Shown: positions 31,490 to 40,234, numbered from the stretch's first letter. The stretch: DNA of 64,000 nucleotides from Blastopirellula retiformator (GCF_007859755.1 NZ_SJPF01000001.1:1104082-1168081); one strand, 5' to 3'. Made by a program: numbers and translations. Notes: generated by a model not told the origin, from the letters alone.

Positions 31490-31965
31490 GCGACGCCGCG
31501 ATTCCCGAGATCCCGCCGGTTGGCCGCATCGCCGGCGTCGACTTCGGTACGGTTCGCATCGGCATCGCGATCACCGATCCCGAGCGGATCTTGGCCAGCC
31601 CGCTTGATAACTACAATCGCCGCACGCAGAAGCTCGATCGCCAGTACTTCGAGCAATTGGCCCGCGAAGAGCGGATCGTGTTGTTTGTCGTCGGCGTGCC
31701 GGTCCATATGAGCGGCGCCGAAAGCGGCAAGTCGGGCGAGGCTCGCAAGTTCGGCAAGTGGCTTGGCGACATCACTGGCATCCCGATCATCTACTACGAC
31801 GAACGTTTCACCAGCAGCATTGCCAAAGAAATGCTGGGCGGCTTGGGGCTGACTAAGCAAAAGAAGAAAGCGAAGATCGACAAGCTGGCGGCGCAAATCT
31901 TGTTGACCGCCTATCTGGAAAACCCGACCCGGGCCGAAGCGGGGCTGGAATCGCTGGACGACTAG
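31486..31965 (+). CDS. ruvX: RuvX/YqgF-family Holliday junction resolvase-like protein
   Basis: 159 aa, the usual size. RNase H-like fold start IAGVDFGTVRIGIAITDPER with the first catalytic aspartate, LFVVGVPVHMSG in the middle, and YYDERFTSSIAKEML plus KAKIDKLAAQILLTAYLEN at the end. YqgF proteins act in pre-16S rRNA 5' processing and have been proposed as resolvases. Translation is coupled to manC through a 4-base overlap. Confidence 0.92.
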   Translation: MSDAAIPEIPPVGRIAGVDFGTVRIGIAITDPERILASPLDNYNRRTQKLDRQYFEQLAREERIVLFVVGVPVHMSGAESGKSGEARKFGKWLGDITGIPIIYYDERFTSSIAKEMLGGLGLTKQKKKAKIDKLAAQILLTAYLENPTRAEAGLESLDD

Positions 31966-31982
31966 CACGTTAGTATCCAGCG

Positions 31983-32104
31983 TAGGGTCCGCTGTGCGGA
32001 CCAGCACGATCCAAGCGAAGCGATGGTTGTGCTCCGTTCCTGCAGTTTGTCAAACTGCCTCTTGAAGTTGTGTGGCGGGGCGGTGGTCCGCACAGCGGAC
32101 CCTA
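31983..32104. mobile_element. 122-bp TA-flanked inverted-repeat element
   Basis: The terminal repeats TAGGGTCCGCTGTGCGGACC (31983-32002) and its reverse complement (32085-32104) match perfectly, and each arm is itself a palindrome (GGTCCGC/GCGGACC). A smaller hairpin GCAGTTTG-T-CAAACTGC lies inside. Both ends are TA and are flanked by CG. It encodes nothing, lies between convergent ruvX and MFS genes, and may also act as a transcription stop. Confidence 0.75.
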
Positions 32105-32110
32105 CGAAGA

Positions 32111-33385
32111 TTAAGATTGCTCGACTTCATAGTCTTTCCCGCTCTTGGCGGCGATGATCACCAGCAACACGCCAACCCCCATTAGTCCTGCGGCGACGTA
32201 GGCTGGCAGCGTCATCGAGATCTTCAGCAGCGGAATTCCCAGCCCTGACCCGACGATGCGGGCCATCGAGTTGACGCTTTGCGCCAGTCCCAGGATGCCC
32301 CCTTGTTTCTCGGGATCGGTTCGCCGCGATAGCAGCGAGTTGAGTGACGGCGTTACGAACGCGAAGCCGCTGACGATGATCGCCAACGCCCCGAAAAGTA
32401 GCCCGAGCGAGCCGGAGCGAACCGCTCCGGCGATCATCAGAAAGCCGGCGATCTGGGCAACGCCGCCGCCAGCGGCTAGCGCGCCTTCCGAGATTCGCCC
32501 GGCGAGTCTACGGACAATTCCACCCTGGACGATCGCCAGCGTGAAGCCGATGAAGGCAAACGTCAAACAGACCTGGCCAAACGTGAAATGAAACGGGCTG
32601 TTTTCCAAGTGACTGCCTGAGATCATCAGGCCGAGCGTCGTTTCAAAATTGGCGAACGAGAAGACGCAGACGAAAAAAGCGATCAGCAATCCGCCAATCG
32701 ACTTGGTGGTCAGGGCCGAGCCAAGCGAACCGAGCGAAAAACCGCGGTGCGAATTCTCGCGGCCGGCGCTGGCGTTTTTCGGCAACGACTCGGGCAGCTT
32801 GAACCAGGCGAGCGCCAAAGCGCCGGCCGATAGAATCGCGGCGACATAACCGGGCCACGGACCAGGATCGCCTTCGCCGGTAGGAACCGCCAGAAAGCCG
32901 ACCAAAGGACCAAAGGTAAAGCCAAGGCCAAACGCCATGCCGATCAGCGCCATGCCCTTGGGGCGATTCTCTAGGCTGGTCGTATCGGCGATGTAGGCCT
33001 GGGCGGTCGAGATCGTCGCCCCGGCGATGCCAGCGCCAATCCGCGAGAGAAACAGCAGCCAGACGCACTTCTCAACCGTCGCGATGCCGAAAATCGTGTA
33101 AAAGATCACGCTCCCCAGCAGCCCGATCATGATCACTGGTCGGCGGCCAATTCGGTCGGACAAGCGTCCCCAGAACGGCGCAAACAGGAACTGCATCGCC
33201 GAAAAGCTGGCCATCAACAGGCCGAGCGTGATTCCATGCTCGTCAACGCCAAACTGGTCGGCGTAAATCGGCAGCAGCGGCAAGACGATGCCGAAACCGA
33301 GCAGATCGATAAAGACCGTCAAAAAGACGACCGCTAACGAGCCGCGGCTGGTGTTTTCGACTTTATCGGCAGGTGCAGAGCTCAT
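32111..33385 (-). CDS. MFS transporter (TCR/Tet-like drug-exporter type)
   Basis: 424 aa with about 12 hydrophobic spans. VVFLTVFIDLLGFGIVLPLL at the start and FWGRLSDRIGRRPVIMIGLL in the loop 2-3 region (motif A, GxLSDRxGRR) match tetracycline-resistance-like MFS antiporters. GAGIAGATISTAQAYIADTT is motif C-like. A central cytoplasmic loop (RENSHRGFSLGSLGSALTTK) separates the halves. The substrate is unknown. Divergent from the adenylate-forming enzyme, with 148 bases between starts. Confidence 0.9.
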   Translation of the reverse strand: MSSAPADKVENTSRGSLAVVFLTVFIDLLGFGIVLPLLPIYADQFGVDEHGITLGLLMASFSAMQFLFAPFWGRLSDRIGRRPVIMIGLLGSVIFYTIFGIATVEKCVWLLFLSRIGAGIAGATISTAQAYIADTTSLENRPKGMALIGMAFGLGFTFGPLVGFLAVPTGEGDPGPWPGYVAAILSAGALALAWFKLPESLPKNASAGRENSHRGFSLGSLGSALTTKSIGGLLIAFFVCVFSFANFETTLGLMISGSHLENSPFHFTFGQVCLTFAFIGFTLAIVQGGIVRRLAGRISEGALAAGGGVAQIAGFLMIAGAVRSGSLGLLFGALAIIVSGFAFVTPSLNSLLSRRTDPEKQGGILGLAQSVNSMARIVGSGLGIPLLKISMTLPAYVAAGLMGVGVLLVIIAAKSGKDYEVEQS

Positions 33386-33533
33386 GCGGTGCGTGGGCGT
33401 TAGAGGGAGGTCAGGGAGAGTAGGGTGGAAAACGGCCTATTGTAGCACTAGTTCCCCGTTTGGGGTCAGCGGCGGTTGGCAGGCGCCGCAGGGCCGACTT
33501 TTCGCCGGTCGCCGCACCTTCTATGATGCAGGC

Positions 33534-34817
33534 ATGACTACTTATAACTGCGCCGAGCGAGATGAGCTGCGGCGTCTTACCGCATCAGAACTCGCCGCCC
33601 ACCAGTTAGCGAAATTCAATGCGCTGGTTGAGGAAATTCTGCCTCACAATGCGTTTTACGCCGACAAGCTGGGGTCGCTGCAGCGGCCGCTGAAGTCGCT
33701 CGACGAACTCGCGGTATTGCCGTTTACCTTTAAGGACGAACTGGTTGGCAAGGTGGAAGGGGGCGATCTGGCCGCCAATCGGACCTATCCACTGGAACGC
33801 TACGTCCGTTTTCACCGCACCAGCGGCACCCGCGGACGCCCGATGGTGGTGCTCGACACGGCCAGCGACTGGCAATGGTGGCTGGATGGGTGGCAATTTG
33901 TGCTCGACGCGGCCGAGATTGGCCCGGAAGATCGCTGCTTTCTGGCTTTCAGCTTTGGACCGTTTGTGGGGTTCTGGAGCGCCTTTGACGCCGTCGCGGC
34001 GCGCGGCTGTCTGGCGATTCCCAGCGGCGGGCTCAGTACGGCCGCTCGGTTGGAGCTTATCCGGCAAAACGGGGCGACCGCTTTGTTTTGTACGCCAACA
34101 TACGCTTTGCATCTGGCCGAGGTCGCCAATCAGCAAAAGCTGGACATCGCCGACTCAAATGTCCACCGGATAATTTTGGCCGGCGAGCCTGGCGGTTCGA
34201 TCCCCAATGTTCGCCAGAAGATTGAATCGGCTTGGAACGCCAAAGTGATCGATCACACTGGCGCCACCGAGATCGGCCCGTGGGGTTTCTCCGATGACAA
34301 GCAGCGCGGCGTTTACGTCAACGAAGCGTTCTTCCTGCCGGAGTTCATCTCGGTTGAAACTGGCAAGCCAGCCGGCGAGCAAGAGCTTTCCGAGCTGGTG
34401 ATCACCACGCTCGGCCGTTCCGGCGCCCCGGTCATTCGCTATCGGACAGGCGACCTGGTTCGCCCCAGTTGGAATCACAACGGGCCCTGCAATTTTGTGC
34501 TGCTGGAAGGTGGCGTCCTGGGCCGGGCCGACGACATGCTGATCATTCGCGGCGTGAACGTCTTCCCGTCGTCAGTCGAGCAAATCGTCCGCGGCTTTCC
34601 CGAAGTGGTCGAATTTCGCATGACCGCATTCAAGCAAGGGCAGATGGATCAGCTGTCGGTCGAGGTCGAGGATCGTTTAGATCGGCCTGAGCGCGTGGCG
34701 AAGGAGTTGCAGATCCGGTTGGGTCTGCGGATAGAGGTTACTTCGGTCGAGATTGGCTCGCTTCCTCGGTTCGAGGGAAAAGGGCGTCGCTTTGTGGATC
34801 AACGAAATGCTTCCTGA
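33534..34817 (+). CDS. Adenylate-forming enzyme, phenylacetate-CoA ligase (PaaK)-like
   Basis: 427 aa. RFHRTSGTRGRPMVVLD is the ATP-binding loop; IDHTGATEIGPWGF, YRTGDLVRP and GRADDMLIIRGVNVFPSSVE are the later core motifs of the PaaK branch of ANL enzymes. It should activate a carboxylic acid as an adenylate and probably load CoA; the substrate is not evident and no other phenylacetate-catabolism genes lie here. The start ATG at 33534 fits the family N-terminus. The next gene starts inside its last codons (11-base overlap). Confidence 0.88.
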   Translation: MTTYNCAERDELRRLTASELAAHQLAKFNALVEEILPHNAFYADKLGSLQRPLKSLDELAVLPFTFKDELVGKVEGGDLAANRTYPLERYVRFHRTSGTRGRPMVVLDTASDWQWWLDGWQFVLDAAEIGPEDRCFLAFSFGPFVGFWSAFDAVAARGCLAIPSGGLSTAARLELIRQNGATALFCTPTYALHLAEVANQQKLDIADSNVHRIILAGEPGGSIPNVRQKIESAWNAKVIDHTGATEIGPWGFSDDKQRGVYVNEAFFLPEFISVETGKPAGEQELSELVITTLGRSGAPVIRYRTGDLVRPSWNHNGPCNFVLLEGGVLGRADDMLIIRGVNVFPSSVEQIVRGFPEVVEFRMTAFKQGQMDQLSVEVEDRLDRPERVAKELQIRLGLRIEVTSVEIGSLPRFEGKGRRFVDQRNAS

Positions 34818-36039
34818 ATTCGTCTCACGCAGTCGTGAGCAGTTTCCCGCCCTCAGGCGGCAATTGAATGGCCAACCGATCGTCTATTTCGATGGCCCGG
34901 CCGGTACGCAGGTTCCGCAAAGCGTTGGCGACGCGGTAAGCGACTACTTATTGCGTCACAACGCCAATACGCACGGTGCGTTTGCGACCAGTCGCGAGAC
35001 CGACGCCCTGATGGATGACGCGCATGCCGCCGTCGCTGATCTGTTAGGCGCCAACTACTCGGACCTGATCGCCTTTGGCGCCAACATGACCAGTTTGACG
35101 TTTGCGTTGTCGCGGGCCTTGGCCCGCACCTGGCAGCCAGGCGACGAAGTGATCGTCTCGCGCCTGGATCATGACGCCAATTTCAGCCCGTGGGTGTTGG
35201 CCGCGCAGGATGCTGGCGCCTTGGTCAAAGAGATCGATATCAACTTTGACGACTGCACGCTCGACATCGATGACTTCCGCAGCAAGCTTTCGAGCAAGAC
35301 CAAGCTGGTCGCCGTTGGCTGCGCGTCAAACGCCGTCGGTTCGATCAATCCGGTGGCCGAGATTACTCGGCTTGCTCATGAGGTCGGCGCGCTCGTCTTT
35401 CTCGATGCGGTGCACTACGGGCCGCATGCGCTCATCGACGTAACCGATTGGGACTGCGACTTTCTCGCATGCTCGGCCTACAAGTTTTTTGGCCCACACG
35501 TCGGCATCTTGTACGGCAAACGCATGCTGATGGAGACGCTGCGGCCCTACAAATTGCGTCCGGCGCCAGAAAACCTGCCTGGCCGCTGGATGACCGGCAC
35601 GCAAAACTTTGAAGGGATCGCCGGCGTCGTCGCTGCGATTGAGTACCTCTCGCAAATCGCTGGCGGCGGAGGTTCACGCCGCGATCAGCTGAAGGCGGGC
35701 TTCGCCAAGATCGTCGCGTATGAGCGATCGCTGAGCGCTCACATGTTGGACGGACTCGCTCATAACAGCGATGTGAAGGTCTACGGCATCACCGATTCGC
35801 ACCGAGTTGGCGAGCGACTACCGACCTTTTCGATTCGCCACAAGGCGATGCTGCCCAAGCAATTGGCCCATTACCTGGGCGAGCGGGGCGTCTTTGCCTG
35901 GCATGGTAACTACTATGCGCTGCCGCTGACCGAAGTGCTGGGCTTGGAACCGGAAGGCGCCGTTCGCCTGGGGATGGTGCACTACAACACGCCGGAAGAA
36001 GTGGATCGCGTCTTGGCGCTGCTGCGGGAGATTGGTTAA
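34807..36039 (+). CDS. Aminotransferase class V, cysteine desulfurase-like
   Basis: 410 aa. PLP fold type I: YFDGPAGTQVPQSV, NANTHGAFATSRETD, VSRLDHDANFSPWVLAAQDA, and the lysine region CSAYKFFGPHVGILYGKR. It resembles the cysteine-desulfurase-like family TIGR01976 (VC1184-type) rather than IscS or SufS. Sulfur or amino-group chemistry cannot be decided from the sequence. Tight overlap with the PaaK-like gene and a 3-base gap to the DUF971 gene argue for one operon and a shared process. Confidence 0.88.
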   Translation: MLPEFVSRSREQFPALRRQLNGQPIVYFDGPAGTQVPQSVGDAVSDYLLRHNANTHGAFATSRETDALMDDAHAAVADLLGANYSDLIAFGANMTSLTFALSRALARTWQPGDEVIVSRLDHDANFSPWVLAAQDAGALVKEIDINFDDCTLDIDDFRSKLSSKTKLVAVGCASNAVGSINPVAEITRLAHEVGALVFLDAVHYGPHALIDVTDWDCDFLACSAYKFFGPHVGILYGKRMLMETLRPYKLRPAPENLPGRWMTGTQNFEGIAGVVAAIEYLSQIAGGGGSRRDQLKAGFAKIVAYERSLSAHMLDGLAHNSDVKVYGITDSHRVGERLPTFSIRHKAMLPKQLAHYLGERGVFAWHGNYYALPLTEVLGLEPEGAVRLGMVHYNTPEEVDRVLALLREIG

Positions 36040-36042
36040 GCG

Positions 36043-36366
36043 ATGTCTGCATTTCCCCAAGAGCTGAAACTACTCGACGATGGGCGACTTTGGATTCATT
36101 GGTCGGACGATGTGCAACTGGTCTATCCAGTCCGCATGCTGCGCGAGCGCAGTCCCGATGCGCTGACCATGGAAAAAGCTCGGCTAGAAGCGGCCAAGCC
36201 ATCGACCGACCTGCCGATCCTCCGCCCTGAAGAAATCGCCCCGCTGAAGATTACCGGGATGAACCCCATCGGCCGCTACGCCTATCAAATCCAATTCAGC
36301 GACGGGCACTACTCCGGCATTTACACCTACGAGTATCTCTACTCACTCGGCACGCCCGCCGACTAG
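36043..36366 (+). CDS. DUF971-domain protein
   Basis: 107 aa. LKLLDDGRLWIHWSDDVQLV, YPVRMLRERSPDALTMEK and NPIGRYAYQIQFSDGHYSGI then YTYEYL match DUF971 (the N-terminal domain of gamma-butyrobetaine hydroxylase-like proteins). Other DUF971 proteins bind metal through cysteines after LR (LRxxCxCA); here the block reads LRERSPDAL and has no cysteine at all. Position right behind the desulfurase-like gene is suggestive of sulfur or Fe-S chemistry, but that is inference. Confidence 0.85.
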   Translation: MSAFPQELKLLDDGRLWIHWSDDVQLVYPVRMLRERSPDALTMEKARLEAAKPSTDLPILRPEEIAPLKITGMNPIGRYAYQIQFSDGHYSGIYTYEYLYSLGTPAD

Positions 36367-36373
36367 AAACGCC

Positions 36374-36528
36374 TAGCTGCCTGTTGAAAAATGCCCTCGT
36401 GGCATTTTCCAACCTCGCCAGGCTCAGAGCATAGCTCTTCGCGGCTCGCAAAATAACGACATACGTCGCTATTTTGGGATCGCATCCCTGCGATCCAGCA
36501 GCCCGTTGAGAAAATCAACGGACTGCTA
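36374..36528 (+). mobile_element. 155-bp TA-flanked hairpin-array element, copy 1
   Basis: It starts TAGCTGCCTGTTGAAAAATG and ends ATCAACGGACTGCTA. Five stem-loops follow one another: AAAATGCC/GGCATTTT, AGAGC/GCTCT, AAAATA-CGAC/GTCG-TATTTT, GGATCGCA/TGCGATCC and CAGCCCGTTGA/TCAACGGACTG. The termini are imperfect inverted repeats (TAGCxGxCxGTTGA). It lies 7 bases after the DUF971 stop and encodes nothing. Other copies are at 45563, 52244 and 62622. Confidence 0.85.
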
Positions 36529-36597
36529 GCAATATGGCGCCATGTTCTTGCGGCGTCTTCGCTGGATGAGCATGTCTTCGTGCTGGTCTGATCCTCA

Positions 36598-37248
36598 CTA
36601 AAACATCATCAGCTCACGCCATTCCAGCGCCGCCAAATCAGGCCGTCGCATCAGTTGCAGAAAGACCAGCACGCTGATCGAGAACGCGATCGTCAGCAGG
36701 ATGCCGCCGTAGGGACTGGGCGTCGTCGTCTCGCGCCGCAGTGCGCCGCCTAGGGCCAGCTCCAATCGTCGCCATGACAAGAAGTCTTGCCGACTGCCGA
36801 CCGAGTTGATCTGCACGTTCCGCATCGCCGACGATTCTTCCAGCACCAAGTGAATGCCGAGGGTTGGAAATAGGATCGCATCGCCCGACCAGCGGGCTTC
36901 CGCATCCAATTCATTCGCCACGCGGCGGAGCACCGGTTTCAGCTGATCGATCGACGAGTTGAAGACGACCAACCGCGGCTTTTCCATCAGCACCCAGAAG
37001 GTAACCGCCAGAAAGTAGAGCGACAGCATCAGCAACCAGATGTAAGGCCCAAACAGGGCGGCTGCATTGTCAGGCAGGAAGAGTTTCATCGGCCCGGCGA
37101 TCATCAAACCAACCACCGCCACGCCCAAGGCGTACGAATCTCGCCCCCCGGTGGTCAAAAAAGGACGCCGCGATAGGTTGATCGCCCCCAACAAAAACAT
37201 GTAGGCGGCCAGCGGGCACAACGCGATGCATAAGTGAAGTGGATTCAT
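36598..37248 (-). CDS. Membrane protein of unknown function
   Basis: 216 aa. Hydrophobic spans near 5-25, 40-58 and 63-87, and one near the C-terminus (GGILLTIAFSISVLVFLQL). Between them is a ~90-residue soluble part (LRRVANELDAEARWSGDAIL, LVLEESSAMRNVQINSVGSR). No family recognised. The ATG at 37248 sits directly ahead of the first span; the frame is open ~57 bases further upstream but adds only a polar leader. Confidence 0.68.
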   Translation of the reverse strand: MNPLHLCIALCPLAAYMFLLGAINLSRRPFLTTGGRDSYALGVAVVGLMIAGPMKLFLPDNAAALFGPYIWLLMLSLYFLAVTFWVLMEKPRLVVFNSSIDQLKPVLRRVANELDAEARWSGDAILFPTLGIHLVLEESSAMRNVQINSVGSRQDFLSWRRLELALGGALRRETTTPSPYGGILLTIAFSISVLVFLQLMRRPDLAALEWRELMMF

Positions 37249-37547
37249 TCCGCACTTTTCAGCCGAGGTTTCGGCGGAAGCCAACTCGGCCGCCGGGGGA
37301 AGCAAGCAAAAACTCGATTCTAAGCCCGATCGTCCGATTTGGCCACGACTTAGGCCGCGGAAGCAGTCCGATTATTCCGGCCATAGCGGTTACCGCCAGC
37401 GGTCGAACCTCTTTTCGGAACGGTAGTTGCGTCCGAAGCCCTTCCAATTTAAAATGCGAAATTCTCAAATAGGGCGGAGCTTGCTCTTCCTACCCAAGAG
37501 AAGACCGCGAACCGCCCCTGGGCGAAAGCGGTCTAAGAGATGCCTTA

Positions 37548-37631
37548 GCCGGAGTGGCGGAATTGGCAGACGCGCTGGATTCAAAATCCAGTTCTCGCAA
37601 GGGAGTGTGGGTTCGATTCCCACCTCCGGCA
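37548..37631 (+). tRNA. tRNA-Leu (anticodon CAA)
   Basis: 84-base class II tRNA. The acceptor GCCGGAG pairs with CTCCGGC; the anticodon stem CTGGA/TCCAG encloses TTCAAAA (anticodon CAA). There is a long variable arm (TTCTCGCAAGGGAGT region); T-stem GTGGG/CCCAC with loop TTCGATT. The discriminator is A and CCA is not encoded. It reads TTG codons. About 300 bases lie between the divergent membrane-protein gene and this tRNA, with no other gene. Confidence 0.96.
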
Positions 37632-37640
37632 CTAAGAATG

Positions 37641-37674
37641 AAAAAGGCCCGATGCATTTCGCATCGGGCCTTTT
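37641..37674. terminator. Bidirectional rho-independent terminator
   Basis: AAAAAGGCCCGATGC pairs with GCATCGGGCCTTTT around a 5-base loop. On the plus strand it ends tRNA-Leu; on the minus strand the A-run becomes TTTTT after the stem, so it also ends the thioredoxin-like gene whose stop is 23 bases away. Confidence 0.93.
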
Positions 37675-37696
37675 CTTGTTTGTCGATCTCGGCCAG

Positions 37697-38926
37697 TTAC
37701 TCGCCGGCGGTTTGGAAGAACGCGGTCATTTGCTTCACCGAGCGGTAGCCGGTGTAGCGGGCCGTTTCTTCGCCTGACGGATCAAGCAGGATACCGGTCG
37801 GATAGCCTGTGACTTTCAGCTTGTCGGCTAGGTCCCGGTGTTTGTCGCCGTCGACTTTAACGCAGACGACTCCCTCGGCCTCGACCGCGTTGACCACGTC
37901 TTGGGCGGTAAAGACGTAGGCGTCCATCTGCTTGCAGGGTAAGCACCAAGTGGTCTCAAACTTTACGAAACAAGGCTTGCCGGCATCAGCGGCCTTTTTG
38001 ATGGCGACTTCGCAGTCGGTTTCAAACGGCACCGGCTCTTTGGCTTGTTTGGCCATGCGATCGACGCGCATGAAGTCGCGATTCTCGATATCTTCTTGGC
38101 GAGTGATGCCGGGGTCGTGCGGCAGGATCTCGCCGGAGGAGCCATCGGTGCCGTTCATCCAAATGTGCCAGGCTTTTTCTCCACCCCAAGTGAACTCGCT
38201 CATCCGTCGCCAGATTGGCGGTTCGGCTTTCGCATCGTCCGAAACCAGGCAAATCGCCCACGAATCGTACTTGGCGATGATGCCGTCGTTGTTGGCGTCA
38301 GCGACCACCACCTGGTACTTCTGGTCATCAATCTTGATCTCGCCTTGCAGAAAGCCGGTGCGGGTAAAGCGGATCGCATCGGGGGTTTCCGCTTCGTCAG
38401 CGACAACGACCCAGAGCGAAACAGGATAGTCGACGAGCCCGTCCTCGCCCGCCGTATGACGAACGGGCAGCGTGACCTCGGTAAACGATGACCAGATCTT
38501 GCCGCGGAGGATGTTGGGCGTCGTGGTTGCTGGAGCCTTGTCGTTGAGCTTGCCGTCTTGATTGAGGTCGACTAGCAGCGTGTCATACGGCTTGCCCGCT
38601 TCACTGCGAGAAATGCAGATCAAGAGGCCCTCGCCACGCATTTCTTGCGGCCCGAGCTCAATGCGGCCGACCAGGTGATCGACGCCAGGCAGGCCTTCCT
38701 GATCGCCAGGGGTAAGCGCAACGGCGGCTCCTTTCGGAGTAAATCGAGGCGCTAGTGCTGACTTTGGCACGCCGGCAGAGAGCTGTAGAGGAAATTGTTC
38801 ACGCCCGGCGATGGCAGCATCTTTCTGGTCGCTGGCAGGGGGCGTTTCCGCCTGGGCAAAGCAAAGTCCAGTAGAAGTGAGAGCGACGGCAAGCAGCGCG
38901 CGCGCAGAGGATGGGACGATCGGCAT
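37697..38926 (-). CDS. Exported protein with C-terminal thioredoxin domain
   Basis: 409 aa. Signal peptide ARALLAVALTSTGLCFAQAE. Residues ~40-290 are a beta-rich region with repeated calcium-like DxNxDGxLND/DANNDGIIAKYD elements (LVDLNQDGKLND). The last ~105 residues are a thioredoxin fold with active site WCLPC (CxxC at 328-331), cis-proline VTGYPTGILLD and the closing GYRSVKQM. Probably a periplasmic thiol-disulfide protein. The ATG at 38926 gives the signal peptide; the frame is open further up as far as 39148, without signal-like sequence. Confidence 0.85.
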   Translation of the reverse strand: MPIVPSSARALLAVALTSTGLCFAQAETPPASDQKDAAIAGREQFPLQLSAGVPKSALAPRFTPKGAAVALTPGDQEGLPGVDHLVGRIELGPQEMRGEGLLICISRSEAGKPYDTLLVDLNQDGKLNDKAPATTTPNILRGKIWSSFTEVTLPVRHTAGEDGLVDYPVSLWVVVADEAETPDAIRFTRTGFLQGEIKIDDQKYQVVVADANNDGIIAKYDSWAICLVSDDAKAEPPIWRRMSEFTWGGEKAWHIWMNGTDGSSGEILPHDPGITRQEDIENRDFMRVDRMAKQAKEPVPFETDCEVAIKKAADAGKPCFVKFETTWCLPCKQMDAYVFTAQDVVNAVEAEGVVCVKVDGDKHRDLADKLKVTGYPTGILLDPSGEETARYTGYRSVKQMTAFFQTAGE

Positions 38927-39492
38927 GTTTGGCCTTTCAAAACCTACACTTGAAATTGGGAAAGCGAAGGCAAAGTGCAAACCCAAACCGTCGTCCCTGG
39001 GCGCCATCGACCAATCACGGAAACCGCAACCTGCCGAAATCGCGCAGCAGTTTAGGCCGCACTTCACAAGAGACCTTAACGTGGCAATCGCTGTGCCAAG
39101 CGGATCGGCTTTGGATGAAGTCGTCAGTTTTCCGCAAGGAAAGACCAATCTTCATTCCATGACTCGCAGATAGCGGTCTAGGGCGCCCATTGGCTGTGCA
39201 GAAGGTCATGCGTGAGTGATGAAAAAAGACGCAAGTATCCATGCAGGAAATAGGGCGAGAGTTTGTTTGGTGATTTTTGTTTAGTTTTCGATCTGCTTGG
39301 GGCATCTCTAACGCCACTTATTGGCGAGCCACGTATCGAGCTTTTCTTTTGCTCTCGCATCGGTTGGGACGATTTAAAAAGACTGTGATGATAGGGGCTT
39401 AGGGTGAGTTGGCGAGACCTCGGGGCCCACTCAAAGGGCAGGGCTGGCATGGTGTAATTCGATCTTGTCGGTCGACAGGCTATAATTCAGAC
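38927..39492. other. Intergenic region without a recognised gene
   Basis: About 560 bases between the divergent thioredoxin-like gene and the HNH cassette. Open frames on both strands here have unlikely composition and no ribosome site, so I assign no gene. It is A/T-richer than its surroundings around 39200-39300, and both flanking promoters should be within it; TATAAT at 39481-39486 is only 7 bases from the next ATG and so is not its promoter unless the mRNA is leaderless. Confidence 0.4.
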
Positions 39493-39756
39493 ATGAATCC
39501 AGCGACTGAAATCTATGACGATTCCATTCTTGCGAACCTTGATGGTGTGATCTCTCGATCAGCCGCCGAGGATATTCTTGCTCTAGGATTTTCTGCAGAG
39601 CAGAAAGAGCGGATGAGCCTGCTGGCCGCAAAGGCACGCTCGGGAGAATTGACGCAGCAAGAACGCGACGAAGCTGAGAGCTATGAACGAATCAGCAGCT
39701 TACTCGGAATCCTCCAGTCGCGAGCTCGGATTGCGATGACGCGGACTAGTTCATGA
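39493..39756 (+). CDS. Small protein paired with an HNH nuclease gene
   Basis: 87 aa, acidic and helical, no signal peptide. AAEDILALGFSAEQKERMSL, AKARSGELTQQERDEAESYE and LLGILQSRARIAM give it a two-helix character. I recall similar small proteins ahead of HNH genes in planctomycetes and cyanobacteria, but cannot name a family. Its stop overlaps the HNH start by 4 bases (ATGA), so the two are translated together. It could be a partner or an inhibitor of the nuclease (inference). Confidence 0.72.
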   Translation: MNPATEIYDDSILANLDGVISRSAAEDILALGFSAEQKERMSLLAAKARSGELTQQERDEAESYERISSLLGILQSRARIAMTRTSS

Positions 39757-40172
39757 CGATATCCGTTGCGCTGCGTCGCGCCATCTGGCAACGAGCGGAG
39801 AATCGTTGCGAGTATTGCCAGATGCCGCAAGACTTCGATCCCGTGACGTTCGAGATTGACCACGTCATTCCGGAGAAAATGAATGGCGCGACGGAACTGC
39901 AGAACCTTTGTTTAGCGTGCTTCAAATGCAACAATCACAAAGGCCCTAATATTGCTGCGATCGATCCTAAGACAAGTGAAAAGGCGTTTCTGTTTGACCC
40001 CCGCAGTCATAACTGGTTTGAACACTTTCGGTGGGATGGGCCGATTCTAAGAAGCGAAACTCCTGAGGGCCGGGCTACTATTGAGCTTCTTCAGGTCAAC
40101 GTCGGACATCGCGTCGCTCATCGGCGGCAACTCATCGTCGAAGGGGTTTTCCCGCCAGGGAATCGTGCCTAG
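39753..40172 (+). CDS. HNH endonuclease
   Basis: 139 aa. The HNH motif is complete: RCEYCQMP (C19, C22), FEIDHVIPEKMNG (D36-H37), LQNLCLACFKCNNHKG (N51, C56/C59, H62). The two CxxC pairs should hold a structural zinc and the H-N-H triad the catalytic metal. A stand-alone HNH of this size could be a restriction-type or homing-type nuclease or a defence effector. Second gene of a two-gene cassette with no methyltransferase beside it. Confidence 0.88.
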   Translation: MTISVALRRAIWQRAENRCEYCQMPQDFDPVTFEIDHVIPEKMNGATELQNLCLACFKCNNHKGPNIAAIDPKTSEKAFLFDPRSHNWFEHFRWDGPILRSETPEGRATIELLQVNVGHRVAHRRQLIVEGVFPPGNRA

Positions 40173-40234
40173 CTAGTTTTGTTTCGCGCTTCTAGCTTTG
40201 CGTCTTTTCTAAATACCACCCAATGGAGTACACC

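Noticed and set aside
38930-39450. Several overlapping open frames of 80-130 codons on both strands
   Set aside because: No ribosome site, no motif, unlikely amino-acid composition.
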